NCBI GenBank assembly: GCA_022836615.1
Contig: MU405216.1
Span: 124,001 to 188,000 of the forward strand
DNA: 64,000 nucleotides
Direction of reading: 5' to 3'
Origin: Annulohypoxylon bovei var. microspora
Taxonomy: Eukaryota; Ascomycota; Sordariomycetes; Xylariales; Hypoxylaceae
This document shows positions 1-11,094 of the stretch, in pieces. The translations under genes and the position numbers were made by a program. The notes beneath the pieces were generated by a model, which saw nothing but the letters and a program-made list of their open reading frames with translations, did no database searches and was not told the origin of the DNA. How positions within the stretch are numbered: the stretch's first letter is position 1; the number at the start of each line of letters is the position of its first letter.

Positions 1-1469
1 AGTTTCATGTTTATTCCGGTAGGGTCTCCTCAACCTGTTCAGATACTAGGACTGGGTAGACCGCAGCTAAGCTTGCTTTTCTATTATTGGAAGAGGTGTG
101 AGATATCATGAAGCTTGCCTAGCACGCACATATTGTACGACAGCCAAGCTACCTATGATAAGCCGTTAAACAGCTTGGCGTGGAATCTCGGCTACGCCTC
201 AAAACGCCCGTTGGTGTTTGTCAAACGACAAGACATTCAACTTTGTTATAGATGTTTGCTACAGATCGCGATGAGAATTGTAAAATATATTAGACGCGCT
301 TCTACTATCTCAATTAGGCAAGATGTTACTATCGTGGGCTTACGATGTGAGGCAGTAAGTACCTTACCTAGCTAGACGCAAACTCCTTCTCTTTAAAATC
401 GCTCAGATTCAGCACATGCATGGCGCACACCTGGCACGGGATAGTTGCAACCTCGAACAGTCTGGATTGGCTATGCTCAGCCCCGTCATCCACAGATATA
501 TGTAAATGGCTTACTCGTGGGAGCCTGGTAGGGTAAAGATGGTTAGGCATGGATGCGGGAGGAGGACCGGTAAGGGATAGATGTGCCGCGTGTTGCAATA
601 TGGGGTACATAAGATATCCGTACCATCTCCAACGATCTACCTAGGGTCCTATCCTGGCAGCTAGGGCATTTATCTAGATGGTAAGAAAAAGAGCCTCCGT
701 TTGTTTCATTTTTACCATTCCTACTTGGTGTAGTAGAAGCCAAGCTGTATCATTAACTACCGGGATATATTAGTCGGAGGTTTCAGGGGGAAGGACCCTA
801 AAGAACCTCGGGCTGTCCCGGTAGCGCGGCAGACCCCTATTTATTCTCAGATTATTGTGGCCTTTTAGGGTCTAGTTACGAGCCGCGTGTTTTTTATTTA
901 CCGGATAACCTAATATATTTTGGCCCTAGGTAGCCCATAGTGACCCCACGATCACACGACATTGCATATGCGCCTCGGTGATCTTTCCCCGCTTCTCCCT
1001 CTGCTTTCCATTTAGTCTCTTTAGCTTCGTATGTCGCATCGTTCCATCTCGGCTCATGTCGTTCGAATCTGGCGAATCTGGCCGCACGATCAGGGAAAAC
1101 ATGACGATATTCAAGCTTTACGTGGGCTAAGCCTGGCCAGGTTTCGTCTACGTCTCCAACTCTTACATGACATTTATACCTAGACGTTGCTTGCCAAGGG
1201 GTCGGGCTAGATTTATTCGTTCTACATGTACTTAAGACTGCCTACTCCTATATAACTACCTAGTATTTTCAGCCTACTTCTCGATCCGTCCTATTCTAGT
1301 ATCCCAGTAACATAAATACTTACCATTATAAACATCCCTCATCGATACCGCTATACTAAACTACGAGGCTATCTCCAATATCCAATACCAGAGCACCAGT
1401 GTCTTCATCAGCCTATCTTATATCATCTCATCGACACCCCCCTCTTTCACTTCCCAACCCGACAGCAAA
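1..1469. other. Intergenic, no gene recognised
   Basis: I see no supportable gene. Short open frames on both strands lack family motifs and splice context. The last 200 bases are pyrimidine-rich and probably form the promoter and 5' leader of the small gene starting at 1470. Confidence 0.5.
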
Positions 1470-1897
1470 ATGCCTATGAACTTAAGCCCGGCTCGCCCAT
1501 TCACGGCTGCGTCGCCTGTTCATCCAAGCTACCTTCCAGCTCTACACAAGTCGGGACGCATCGAAAGGGGAATGTAAGCTCGACGCCACCTACCGTCATC
1601 ATGACATGTGTATGTACTAATAAACATAACAGTGCCACCGCGACAGTCGCAGCTGTGGGAATCGGGTACGGCCTGGCGAAATACAAGGCGATCAAGGCCG
1701 ACCAGTGGCAGAAAGAGCACCACGTCGAAAAACAGCAGCTGTTCCGAAGCGCAGAGGCAGTCCCGGCAATGGCCGTAGCGACGCCTTCTCACCGGGGCGA
1801 AGCCGTAGAGGCTCTGGAGAACGCATACGGAGACCGGTCAAACCTCTCCGAACTAGAGGCTGCCGTGGCGACGTATGAATCACGACGGAAGAACTGA
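1470..1897 (+). CDS. Small two-exon hypothetical protein
   Basis: Model: exons 1470-1573 and 1633-1897, giving 122 aa. The 59-base intron has a GTAAGC donor, an ACTAATAA branch-like sequence and a CAG acceptor, and the frame continues across it. The start is the first ATG after a pyrimidine-rich leader. The protein has a short Ala/Val/Gly-rich hydrophobic stretch just after the junction (about residues 36-48), which could be a weak membrane or packing segment, followed by a charged helical C-terminus ending in ESRRKN. I do not recognise a family. A clean intron with an intact frame supports a real gene, but function is unknown and there is no operon-like context. Confidence 0.5.
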
Positions 1898-2242
1898 GGG
1901 GTTGCGTACGTGTCGTATTCACGAATGCGAGAATTGAAGTCTCGTCTTATATTATGACCATTCTCGTGGGTTTTGGTAACAGGCGTTTGGATGGGCTATT
2001 GGATCCTGTCGATGGAGTTTCGGGCGACATGAAAACGCATAAGGGCGGCATACAGTGATGGTTTTTTAGGGACGGGGTTATGTGATAGGCTCGAGGGAAC
2101 TCGCCTCGACCTGATATCTTATGTAGTCTCAGGCTACGATTGATAGGTAGTAATTCATCTCCGTCGAATTCACTTTACTTCGACTCTACCGAGAGCTTGC
2201 GTACAGGATAACATGCCCGTAACCGATTCATTATGCTAAATA
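1898..2242. other. Spacer between small gene and transposase remnant
   Basis: No gene seen. I looked for the second terminal inverted repeat of the neighbouring element here and did not find a convincing match to the C-rich stretch at its other end. Confidence 0.4.
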
Positions 2243-3154
2243 TCAAGGAGAATCTGGGTTTATTGTATTATGGGACGGCAAAAAGAGCAATTGGATTCTA
2301 GCTTGGAAGGCAATCCACATGAACTCTTCTGATTGGTGGCTTTCGTGACCATTAAGGATAAGTAACCTCCTTTTAGTTGGATCTTGCGGAGCCGTTTCAG
2401 GGATAAAAACCTCTTTCAGCCAATTACTGGCGACTTGATCAGTAGTCCATCCGTTTCGGGAAGCAGCAAATCGATAACCGCTGAAAGAAGCTAGCTCCGC
2501 TTTGAACCATTGGACCTGAATGTTTGATCCCTTGCAAATAATTATGGGAGACACTTTTTCCCCATTGGCTGAAATACACTCTAAAATAGAAGTCCACGTG
2601 CGTGTCCCTTCTGATTGGCCGACAACAAGTCCGTTAGACCCACATCCCTCAAGAATCTCTATTTCGTCAAGATTATAGCGATCTGATTGGTCGATTTGCC
2701 GAATTTCATCTGATTCCAAGCCATTAAAAAAGGTGTTAACTTCTTGTGGTGTTACCCCTTTAGCTCTAGCTAAATCGAGTGGGATTGGTGGAAGCGTTTT
2801 AATTGGTTCATTTCGAACTAAAAATGTCGGTACCCATCTTTTCCCAAGAGGGTTGCGATCGCCATTGGTCCGAAGAATTCGTATGACTAAACTCCGAATT
2901 TGAGAATGGGTTGGAACTAAGCCTAATGCGCCTTGGCCCCTTATCCATTTGGTTAGCTCGATTTCTTGGTTTTGCGACATGCGTTGTTGTATAGAGTGGG
3001 CCTTATTAGCTGATTGGCTACCTCTAAGTCGTCCCATAAGAGTAGATCTCGGAATGTCCCAATTAGAAGCAGCTTGATGAAGTGATGCACCTTCTCGGAC
3101 AGCGTTCATAGCTTCCTCGAGCGCTACTTGGTCGTATTTGGTATGACGAGGCAT
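2243..3154 (-). pseudogene. Fot1/pogo-type transposase remnant
   Basis: An uninterrupted 303-residue frame that reads as the N-terminal part of a Tc1/mariner-superfamily (Fot1/pogo, DDE_1) transposase. In order: a Psq-type helix-turn-helix (about residues 7-50, around HQAASNWDIPRSTLMGRL), a CENP-B-like DNA-binding region (about 58-120) and the start of the DDE core (from about 155). The first catalytic Asp is kept in the YNLDE motif. The second, normally in a [LV]-D-G-H-x-S-H motif, reads LNGHESH, so Asp has become Asn. The frame stops soon after, before the third acidic residue, whereas family members usually run past 500 residues. The Asp-to-Asn change (GAT to AAT) fits C:G to T:A decay such as RIP, but one site does not prove RIP. 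The element is almost certainly inactive. Confidence 0.8.
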
Positions 3155-3457
3155 GTTGACGAAAATGAAGTGTTTTGATTGGTTGAAGAACAGTGTGGAA
3201 AAGGAAAAAGAGAAGAAAAGTGTAAACTAAAATTGAAAAAAAGAAGACATCGAATTTATATTAAAAAGAATGGGTCTGGCAAAGACCCTTGTAAAACCCT
3301 GACATTTTATTGGCTATTATTGACCAGAGGTTGGTTTCTCCGGGGAGACGGAACCCCCCCTTCGGACTTATGGTGTCCACTTGAATAACGAACGAAGGAT
3401 GTCGATGTTTTACATTTAATCACATTGTATTCTGTAACCTTGGTCGCCACATTCTTC
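3155..3457. other. 5' flank of transposase remnant
   Basis: A-rich non-coding DNA upstream of the transposase start (it is read on the minus strand), then a short C-run with flanking sequence around 3330-3385 that could be one terminal inverted repeat of the element. The partner repeat was not found. Confidence 0.35.
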
Positions 3458-4382
3458 TCATGATCCACCAGTGCTTGTCCCCACGAAGACAACGAGGACT
3501 GCAGCATATGTTGCAGTTGCCGTAACGGTATCCTTATTGTCCAGTTCGAACACAAGACTCACCGCTAGCGCGAAGAGCACAACTGCGGTACAGACAGTTA
3601 TCATGGTCTTCGTTAGCGACGAGTCGAAAGCCATGATGAGCAAGGGTACGATCAGCCAAGCTCCCCCAACAATTCCGACTAAGAAGCGAGCGATGCGATT
3701 GAGAGTTCGAGAGCACAGGTCCGGAGGCAAGCCCTGCGAGTAATCCCCTCGCCGGCTGGATTTCTCTTCCTCGGTCCAGGAAAGATGTCTTGGCAGATGT
3801 ATTCTTAGAAATGCGCGAACCGGATCTAGGCTCTGCATTGGTTTGGGGTTGAGGGAGAGATACTCATTGTCGTAGGGAACATTCCGGTCCTCCATATCAA
3901 TATTTACATTCTCGGAAGCAGCAGTATTCCTCCTTGGAAGACTAGGCTGTGCCAATGACCCGAAGACACGCTCGAGTTCGGCCCTCTGACGAACCGCAGG
4001 AGCAGATGCCAGGGGAGGAAGTTGGGCCATATATTGATAGTCTCTAAGTGCGTTGGCTAGATGTTACTTACATTTAGTGTAAGACGAACTAGGACACGAT
4101 TGGAATCCGGGCATTGTTCTACTCACTATACTGGTGCAGTAGTAGACCTAGCTGGTTCATTTGCTCCTGGCTGGTCTCCCCGTCATTTCGTATCTTGGCC
4201 TTCATTTTGATCAACTCATTAAATAGATAGGCTATGTTGAGGCGCGAAAGCCGTCCGAAACGTCCAACGAATGGGCCATCTTGACTATCGTAGCCACAGT
4301 CAACAAGATCTTTCCAATAACTGACAGGCGTCGCTGGGTTGAAAGGAGGAGGCGGGAATGTTGCTGTTGTTGCTGGCTCCAT
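3458..4382 (-). CDS. DUF6594-type fungal membrane protein
   Basis: Model on the minus strand: exon 1 4382-4127, intron 4126-4057 (70 bases, GTGAGT donor, CTAG acceptor), exon 2 4056-3458, giving 284 aa. The N-terminal half has the usual DUF6594 layout: a short P-rich start, then FGRLSRLNIAYLFNEL and a helix with MKAKI, and TNALRDY restored exactly at the splice junction. The C-terminal 80 residues hold about three hydrophobic segments (near FLVGIVGGAWLIVPLLIMAF, MITVCTAVVLFALAVSLVF and ATYAAVLVVFVG), the normal membrane tail of this family. Function is unknown for the family. A GTGGAC repeat lies directly upstream at about 4410-4431. Confidence 0.8.
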
Positions 4383-4619
4383 GAGTCTGCTTCGAATCTG
4401 GAAGTCGGCGTGGACGTGGACGTGGACGTGGGGTGAAAGAGTTGATAGGTTGGTTGCCTGGGCATAGATTTTATCCCTGACAAAAAATGACTGACTGTAC
4501 AGGGGTCCTCAGCCTCACCTCGAATCTCATCGATCCTCTCTCGTCCAACTCCCTTCATATCATCAAGTGAATGTATGCTTTTTCGAAGTAGCGACTAACG
4601 CGAGGATTTCGCACCGAAA

Positions 4620-5381
4620 ATGCCTAAAGCAGCACGGGATCGCATCAATTATCCCGGCGGTGATGGTTTTCCACCCGGCCGTAATTGGTCTCAACCCTCG
4701 TCAGATGATGCAATTACCACTCAATCAATCGTCGAACAGATTCTAGGCCACCTAGGCGACCTTATCGACGCCATCGAATGTACAAATTGGCAAGATTATT
4801 CCCACATTGAATGGACCCAGCTTGCTGGGCCACAAAGCTTCAAATCCAAGGCTCCAGGTCCAGTTGCAATCGCAGACTTTGTCGTTGACATAGCCAATTC
4901 TATCTCAGCTACATATTGCAGGGCAGTTATACGGCGTCGTCGGCAAAGGCCCAGAGCTAGGGTAGACCTGCCTGCTTGTAAGCAAGATGCGAGCCCCAGC
5001 ACGAATGTAATGCTGAAAATCACCCCCTCCACAGCTCGCGCCCTGCTGAAGTTTTACGGCGTTATTGGTGACATGTTCCGCAGAACATCTGCTCAAAGAG
5101 TTCTGGAAAACTCACTAAGGACTACCGAGTCACTTCAACATTTATTTAACCTTTTAGAACAACACTCTTCCAAGGTCATCTCAAGTTATGATGAATTATT
5201 TCCTGACAAACCCCCTGATTTGACCAATGATGGGCACCTCAGCCCTATAACTATACCAGCACCCCAAGTATCAAACCCGGTACCATTAGCGGCATCGACG
5301 TCGAGACCAAATGTAGTCACACCCTCGTCACGGCGCAGATCATGGTGGGATAGGTTGCGATACCGACTTTCAAGTTCATAG
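4620..5381 (+). CDS. Hypothetical protein, single exon
   Basis: A 253-residue intronless frame, divergent from the DUF6594 gene with about 240 bases between starts. No known domain is recognised. Visible features are a hydrophilic N-terminus with a GGDGFPPGRNW patch, a mostly helical middle (about residues 40-190), a basic run (RRRRQRPRAR near residue 105) and a Pro/Ser-rich tail ending in a basic-aromatic patch (RRRSWWDRLRYR). The basic stretches might be nuclear-localisation signals, which is speculation. Length and a lack of competing long frames support a real gene. Confidence 0.55.
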   Translation: MPKAARDRINYPGGDGFPPGRNWSQPSSDDAITTQSIVEQILGHLGDLIDAIECTNWQDYSHIEWTQLAGPQSFKSKAPGPVAIADFVVDIANSISATYCRAVIRRRRQRPRARVDLPACKQDASPSTNVMLKITPSTARALLKFYGVIGDMFRRTSAQRVLENSLRTTESLQHLFNLLEQHSSKVISSYDELFPDKPPDLTNDGHLSPITIPAPQVSNPVPLAASTSRPNVVTPSSRRRSWWDRLRYRLSSS

Positions 5382-6378
5382 GTGGCTTGGTCCGAAGAGT
5401 TATGGCCTAAAGGACTCGTCATATCAGTTTGATTGAGTGGGCGAACATCATTCTAGCAAATTATTGACAAGGGGAAATTCAGAAGTCATAAGTAACTACC
5501 TAGGTATCGAAACAGGTATTTACTATTTACATTTAATCACCTTGCAACCAAAGCTACCGATTAACCATGTTCCCTACCTGTCTTGTTAATTAATCACGTT
5601 CATAACCGCTCCCCTTTGCTTTAAACATCAACTCCTAAGAACTAGCAATAAGTACTAAACTGTAGCAGGTCTGAACTCTTGTCTAGATAGGTAGGTAGTT
5701 ATTAAAGCCCCCGATGGCTCAACCATATGAGCAACTCAACAAACTCTTACTTCAAATTAGAAAGTGTCGACTCCAAAAACCAGGGGAAAACATTGGTTGA
5801 AAAAAACTAGACGCATCAATCGTGTGCTCAGTAGATACCTAGGTATTGGCCAGCCCAACAACTGGTAGTCTATATCTAGGACGGGATGTCAGAGGTCTTC
5901 TCTGCCTTGCCTTGCCACGCCTCGCCCCTTGGGAGGATGGCCTTGAGGCTTGGACCAGGGACCCAGCAGGATGGGAGCTCAGCCCTTAGGGGACCATTGG
6001 GGTTAGTCCTGGAACAGAGTAGACAAAGGGCATGATGTGTATGTATACCGCATTCCGTAGGCACAAGGGGTTAGAGCTCCTTGCGCAACAACATAGTTGT
6101 TTCTCCATCTGCTAGGTTTGCATCGTGACACGGGAAAGGATGAAATATTCAATTAACTTCGAAATTAAACAACTGATACCTGTTTCTTTGGGTTTATGGT
6201 GAATGGAAGAATCAGAATCGTTACCTAGATGCGTATTGAATGATTGGATCTTAAAGATGCAGATAAATCGGACTTTGTAAATATTCCGGCTTGCAGGAAT
6301 TGAAAACTCAACTCTATCTGACTCTCTCTCACCGACTCACCAATATACCCTTAACAGACGAAAAGGATACTTAATACA
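5382..6378. other. Intergenic
   Basis: About 1 kb with no gene recognised. Contains several CCTAGGTA/GTAGGTAG motif copies (near 5501, 5690 and 5840). The last 100 bases are probably the promoter and leader of the GFA-family gene. Confidence 0.5.
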
Positions 6379-7580
6379 ATGGCCGAGAAATATCCCCCCA
6401 GAAGATATCGTGCTAACTGCCATTGTGCCGCCTATGTATACGAGGTTACTCTTCCCGAGAGCATCAAGACGGGTTTAAAATGTGATTGCAGCTACTGTTA
6501 TAAGAGTGGCGGAATCTATCAGTGTCCTCAGAGTAACGGCGATATCAAGTTCGTGAAAGGTGATCCAGCTACCCTTTCCAGCTATAATTTTGGGGACTGT
6601 AGGCATCAAGTGAGTTGGTGTAGCTTGTGTGCCCAGAGGTACGCAATCTGAAAGAAGATGACAAGCTTGCTGATAATTCGACTTTGGCTCTAGTTCTGCC
6701 CGAACTGCGGTACTCATCTCTTCCGTATTAATTCTAAGATCTATGTAAATGTAAGTGTTTTTACCCCATGGACGGGCGGTTTTAACCTCGAGTTATCTCA
6801 GATACGAGCATTCCAAAACATCAACGTGTGTAATCTAGATGCAAAACTGTAGGTTATCGAACTAGGTCTTATCTACATTGATCGTTTTCAAAAAGCAGTT
6901 TAAATCACAGACGAAGCTAACTTGGACTTCCGCTTCCATCAGGATCGATGGCTCGACATCGCCAACCTGGAGCCCACCCAAATTCACCGGCCGCGAACCC
7001 CCGGCGAGGATTGAGAATTCTAAGGTGTACACCGGCGGTTGCCATTGCGGAGCAATCACGGTAGCTCTGAAGTCGAAGCTGATTGATAATACTTACGACG
7101 AAAGCCTCTACGAATGTGATTGCAGCATATGTACTCGGGTACTGACCCCTTTCCTCTTCCCCCCTTTTACCCCTTTTTATCTCTTTTTATCCACACTATA
7201 TCTTCTCGCGTCACTGATAACTATTGGTGAAACACACTAACATGATCACGTTGAAATAGAACGCATACCTCTGGATCTATCCTTCTAAATCCCAGGTCAC
7301 TATCGAAGGCACCTCTAACTTCAGATACTACTCCTTCGGCCGCGGGATCTGGAAGAAGCCGTTCTGTAGGACTTGTGGCGTGTCCGTCTACAACCACATC
7401 GACGACTACACGCCCGAGCAGATCGCCGAGCTGCCCGAGGGTAAGCGCCAATGGGCAGTTGATCATTTGGACTGGTCCCCGATCAACCTAAGGGTTTTGG
7501 ACGGAGTTAAGTTGGGCGAGTTGCGACTCCGGCGTATAGAAGGGTCGAAACTCGGGATACCGCCCTATGTGAACCCTTGA
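6379..7580 (+). CDS. Double GFA/Mss4-like domain protein
   Basis: Model: exons 6379-6609, 6694-6750, 6802-6825, 6911-7138 and 7260-7580, giving 286 aa. Exon 3 is only 24 bases and encodes IRAFQNIN. All four junctions restore family sequence, for example DCRHQ joined to FCPNCGTHLF and CSICTR joined to NAYLWIYP. The protein has two tandem GFA (glutathione-dependent formaldehyde-activating enzyme / CENP-V) modules. Each keeps its zinc cysteines: NCHC, CDCSYC and FCPNC in module 1; GCHC, CDCSIC and FCRTC in module 2. GFA proteins bind zinc, and some are linked to S-hydroxymethylglutathione formation, but most fungal double-domain members have no known substrate. Probably cytosolic, with no signal peptide. 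The family call is firm; the reaction is not. Confidence 0.88.
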
Positions 7581-8056
7581 GTATCCCGGGTTATATGAAA
7601 GAAGATGTTGTAGTCTCATGATGCTTGTATGCGGGAAGGTGACAGTCTTTGTATTAATGTTTATAATTGATAGACTGCTCATATATATTCCGGACTCTAT
7701 TTCATAACTGTTATTTATGAGCTACTAAGTAGCTATAATTTCACTTTAGTCAAAAAGGGATATAATTATGTATCAGAAAAATGTAGAGTACCGTATTGAT
7801 GTTGTATCGGTTGAAGTGAAGTGTAGGAGTGAGTGTAAGCTCAAAGACCTTTTGGCAGGCAAGATTTAATGTGCCCCTCACTGTACCCCATCTAACTTAT
7901 GACATGGACAGGACATACCTATCAACGCTATTACATAGGTACCTACTTACCTAGGCAATACATCTTTCATAGTGCGGTATTTGAAGAACTAAAAAGAAGA
8001 ATGGTAAAAGAAACCGCAATTTCCGGGACTCATCCTCAAAAACAGCAAAAGATAAT
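7581..8056. other. Intergenic, 3' of GFA gene and 3' of tRNA-Gly
   Basis: AT-rich spacer with no gene recognised. It lies downstream of both the GFA gene and the minus-strand tRNA gene, and includes the CCTAGGTA-type motif near 7938. Confidence 0.45.
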
Positions 8057-8127
8057 TGCATTAGCCGCGAATCGAACGCGGGGCCCATCGATGGCAACGA
8101 TGGATTTTACCACTAAACCACTAATGC
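8057..8127 (-). tRNA. tRNA-Gly (anticodon GCC)
   Basis: Read on the minus strand, the 71 bases fold as a full cloverleaf. The 7-bp acceptor stem pairs GCATTAG with CTAATGC and is followed by discriminator A. The D arm contains GGTTTAGTGG, the anticodon stem is CATCG/CGATG around the loop TTGCCAT with GCC at the centre, and the T arm is CCGCG-TTCGATT-CGCGG. No intron. The internal A and B boxes of the RNA polymerase III promoter are intact. Confidence 0.96.
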
Positions 8128-9306
8128 TGCGCAGTCTCTTACCACAAAGGTCGGTGGAGGGTGCTTCATTGAAATTACTGTTTGTTATGTAAATCTATAT
8201 TGCAAGCATGCGTCACTTGTGCGCGCTGTCATACCCTAGCCGATGAGGCGGCTATTTTAGGGTAAGCTAAGCCGGGGCCAGGTTACTTCAACATTGAATG
8301 CATGTGATGGTTCTACATTATGTCGTATCTAAAGGTTGGAGTTTTGCGAATTAAATGTAACAATTCAGGCGTGTACATAATTCACTATTGAAATACATGT
8401 ATTATGAAGTTAAGGTACGAGATTAAAAAATGAGTGAAGGATTGAAGGATAGACGGGTTTGTTTCTATATCCTACATACTTACCCAGGTACCTATTGCAA
8501 GTTGTATCCCTCCCATGTCTAGGTACCTACATGTAGTATATCGCAATGCCGAACAACGATGTAACCGCGAATTTCTTATGAATAATGGATTGATACTATC
8601 AATTCTCATTTGACTAGGCCTAGGAATATTATCTTAATTTAGTATAGAACACATCCACATATTTAAGTGTATTTACATAACTATTGTAAATATTTAGCTC
8701 AAGCGGTGAATTTCTATTGGTGCGCATGGTATGCCATTCGCTAATCGATATGCTTTAGGATCAGATTAGGCAAGTCTTAGAGTCCGGTTGACTGGTATAA
8801 TCGAGGTATCGTGAGAAATTATACAGACGAAGCCTCTCTTTTCGACTTGTCCTTAGACCTTTGCTAATCATAAGGATCTTGCGTTTGATGATTGTTCGAT
8901 ATTCCGGAACATACATCACACTGGCAAACTCAAAGAATATAGATAGACATATGTAGGTAGGTAGTATGGAATTGACATGGTGATAATACATATGTAGGAG
9001 GGGGTACCCCCACTTGAGTAGCCAGGTACAACTTGCTTTGGCGGCGGATATGTAACCTTGTTCAATGTTCCGATGATGATAGTGTGGATTTGCCATGCGT
9101 CATATCCTACCTACCTACAGACGGAAGAAGGGAAATTGCATGTTTGACCACGCTCAAACTAGTAATCGAAAGAGCTAGAAAAAATACTACACCGGGAAAG
9201 TCCCTCCCCGCATCATAGTCTCTATACAAATACCTGGACACATCTTCGTGGCCCCTACTAGAACACACCCATCTTTCAACCTAGGTAGCTATTACTTAAT
9301 TCCATC
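8128..9306. other. Intergenic
   Basis: AT-rich, about 1.2 kb. A 111-codon minus-strand frame at 8761-9096 has no motif or start context and is not called. Several GTAGGTAG/CCTACCTA motif copies occur (near 8485, 8520, 8957, 9105 and 9283). The right end is the aldo-keto reductase promoter. Confidence 0.5.
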
Positions 9307-10347
9307 ATGGCTGAAATCAAGAACACGAGGTGAGTCCGTCTCTTGCTACTCTTTCCTCTCTCATTCAACCTTAGAGCATGATAACTTCAAGGAGACGCCT
9401 TCTGATACTTAAACAGCAAGACGTTCACCCTCGCTACGGGCGACAAGATCCCCGTTATCGGCCTGGGCACCTGGCAATCTCCCAAGAACGAGACAGCCAA
9501 GGCCGTTAAGCACGCCATCTCGGTCGGCTACCGCTACATCGACACGGCGTTTGCTTACGGCAACGAGACCGAAGTGGGAGACGGTATCCGCGCTTCAGGC
9601 GTGCCCCGTGAGCAGCTCTGGATCACCACCAAGCTAGACAATCCCTGGCACAAGCGAGTAGCCGAGGGCATCGACGCTTCCCTCAAAAACCTCGGCACCG
9701 ACTATGTCGATCTATACCTTATGCACTGGCCTAGCTCTACCTGCCCCGATGACCTCAAGAAGCATTACGACGACTGGAACTTCCTTGACACCTGGCGCGA
9801 GCTGCAGAAGCTGGTCGGCACCGGCAAGGTCCGCAATATCGGCGTGTCTAACTTCGGCATCATCAACCTCGAGAAGCTACTAAATGACCCATCTACCAAG
9901 GTAAGCTAGGATAGCATTGGGAGTTAGAATTGGTATAGATGCTGATCGAATTATTAGATCAAGCCAGTTGTTAACCAAATCGAGCTTCACCCCAACAACC
10001 CTTCACCGAAGTTGGTTGCGTACTGCAAGGAGAAGGGCATCCACCTGACCGGTTACTCCTGCTTGGGTAGCACCAACTCGCCCCTCTACAAGGACCCGAC
10101 GTTGCAGGCCATTGCCCAGACCAAGGGCAAGACGCCGCAACAAGTCCTTCTTCTCTGGGGTATCCAGCAGGGCTGGGATGTCATCCCCAAGTCCATCACG
10201 CCGGAACGTATCGAGAGCAACTTCAATATCGACGGCTGGGAGTTGACGGAGGAAGAGATTGAAAAGCTCAACCACCTGCCGGATCGCTTCAAGGTTTGCG
10301 GAGACGACTGGTTGCCTGTCAAGGTCTTCTTCGGCGACGACGAGTAA
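9307..10347 (+). CDS. Aldo-keto reductase (AKR family)
   Basis: Model: exons 9307-9329, 9417-9900 and 9958-10347, giving 298 aa, a normal AKR length. It is a cytosolic NADPH-dependent carbonyl reductase with a TIM-barrel fold. The catalytic tetrad is visible: Asp and Tyr in YIDTAFAYGNE, Lys in TTKLDN and His in LMHWP. The signature GKVRNIGVSNF and the cofactor-binding IPKSITPERIESN are also present, the latter of the type that binds the 2'-phosphate of NADPH. The closest recognisable types are the fungal glycerol/aldehyde reductases (Gcy1/Ypr1, xylose-reductase-like), but the substrate cannot be read from the sequence. The tiny first exon (MAEIKNTS) is supported by a GTGAGT donor and CAG acceptor. 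Confidence 0.93.
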
Positions 10348-10500
10348 TTTAAAGCCTTGGGTAAGCATAGCTCGGGTTAAGCATATTACGCATTTAGACG
10401 AATAGACGAATAAATCTTCAATGAACAAATCGATCATCATGATGTCGTCCTCTTATCGTGCCATTGGTTGCGTAGAAAATGACCAGAATAAACTCGTATT

Positions 10501-11094
10501 TCATAATCTTCCCTTCCTAGCCTCTTCTTCTAGTACCAACGCTATACTCAATCTCAACTTCGCTGCCAGCGCCTCGGCCTCGTCATCGTCTAACTCTTCG
10601 CGCATACCCCGCCCAAACATAGTAAAGCTCTCTCTGAGCTTTCCGCTGGCGCGGATATCGGGACGGGGGATTAGATGGTAGTGAACGTGATTAACCACCT
10701 GCGCTGCGGCTGCACCGTTATTCTGCACGACGTTCCAGTCCGGCACGCCTGTAGCGCGTACGAGCGCGGCGGACAGCACACGTAGGTAAACACCTAGTTC
10801 GGCTGCCTCGGGAGGTGTCACATCCGTTAGCTTAGGCCGGTGGGCACGTGGACACAGTAATAAGTGGCCAGCCGACAGGGGTAGGATATCGAGGAAGGCG
10901 ACGAGCGTAGGCGTAGAGAGTACAATGAAAGCGGGAGGCGCAAGCTTGAATGGGTCTAAGGACGGCGAATTGGGGGGAGGTTGTTCCGGATCGAAGGGGA
11001 CGAAGGAGCTGGATATGCTGCAGAAGGGGCAAGGCTCAGAGTCTGAAGGGGAGGCACTTGGGTCGAATGGTTGGTCAAATTTAGGTTCTGTCAT
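10501..11094 (-). CDS. HIT-family nucleotide hydrolase/transferase
   Basis: Intronless, 197 aa. The HIT (histidine triad) domain spans roughly residues 20-165. The N-terminal CPFC zinc-type motif, the LPLSAGHLLLCPRAH strand region, WNVVQNNG and the catalytic triad motif VNHVHYHLIPRP are all present (H-x-H-x-H). These proteins hydrolyse nucleoside phosphate linkages such as AMP-lysine or Ap4A-like substrates through a histidine nucleotidyl intermediate. The C-terminus is a charged helix. Spacing from the AKR gene is tail-to-tail and tight. It diverges from RPB12 across about 700 bases. The subfamily (Hnt1, Hnt2/FHIT or other) is not settled; an N-terminal extension of about 45 residues sets it apart from minimal HINT proteins. 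Confidence 0.9.
   Translation of the reverse strand: MTEPKFDQPFDPSASPSDSEPCPFCSISSSFVPFDPEQPPPNSPSLDPFKLAPPAFIVLSTPTLVAFLDILPLSAGHLLLCPRAHRPKLTDVTPPEAAELGVYLRVLSAALVRATGVPDWNVVQNNGAAAAQVVNHVHYHLIPRPDIRASGKLRESFTMFGRGMREELDDDEAEALAAKLRLSIALVLEEEARKGRL

Noticed and set aside
8761..9096. 111-codon minus-strand frame
   Set aside because: AT-rich, without motifs or start context; likely chance.
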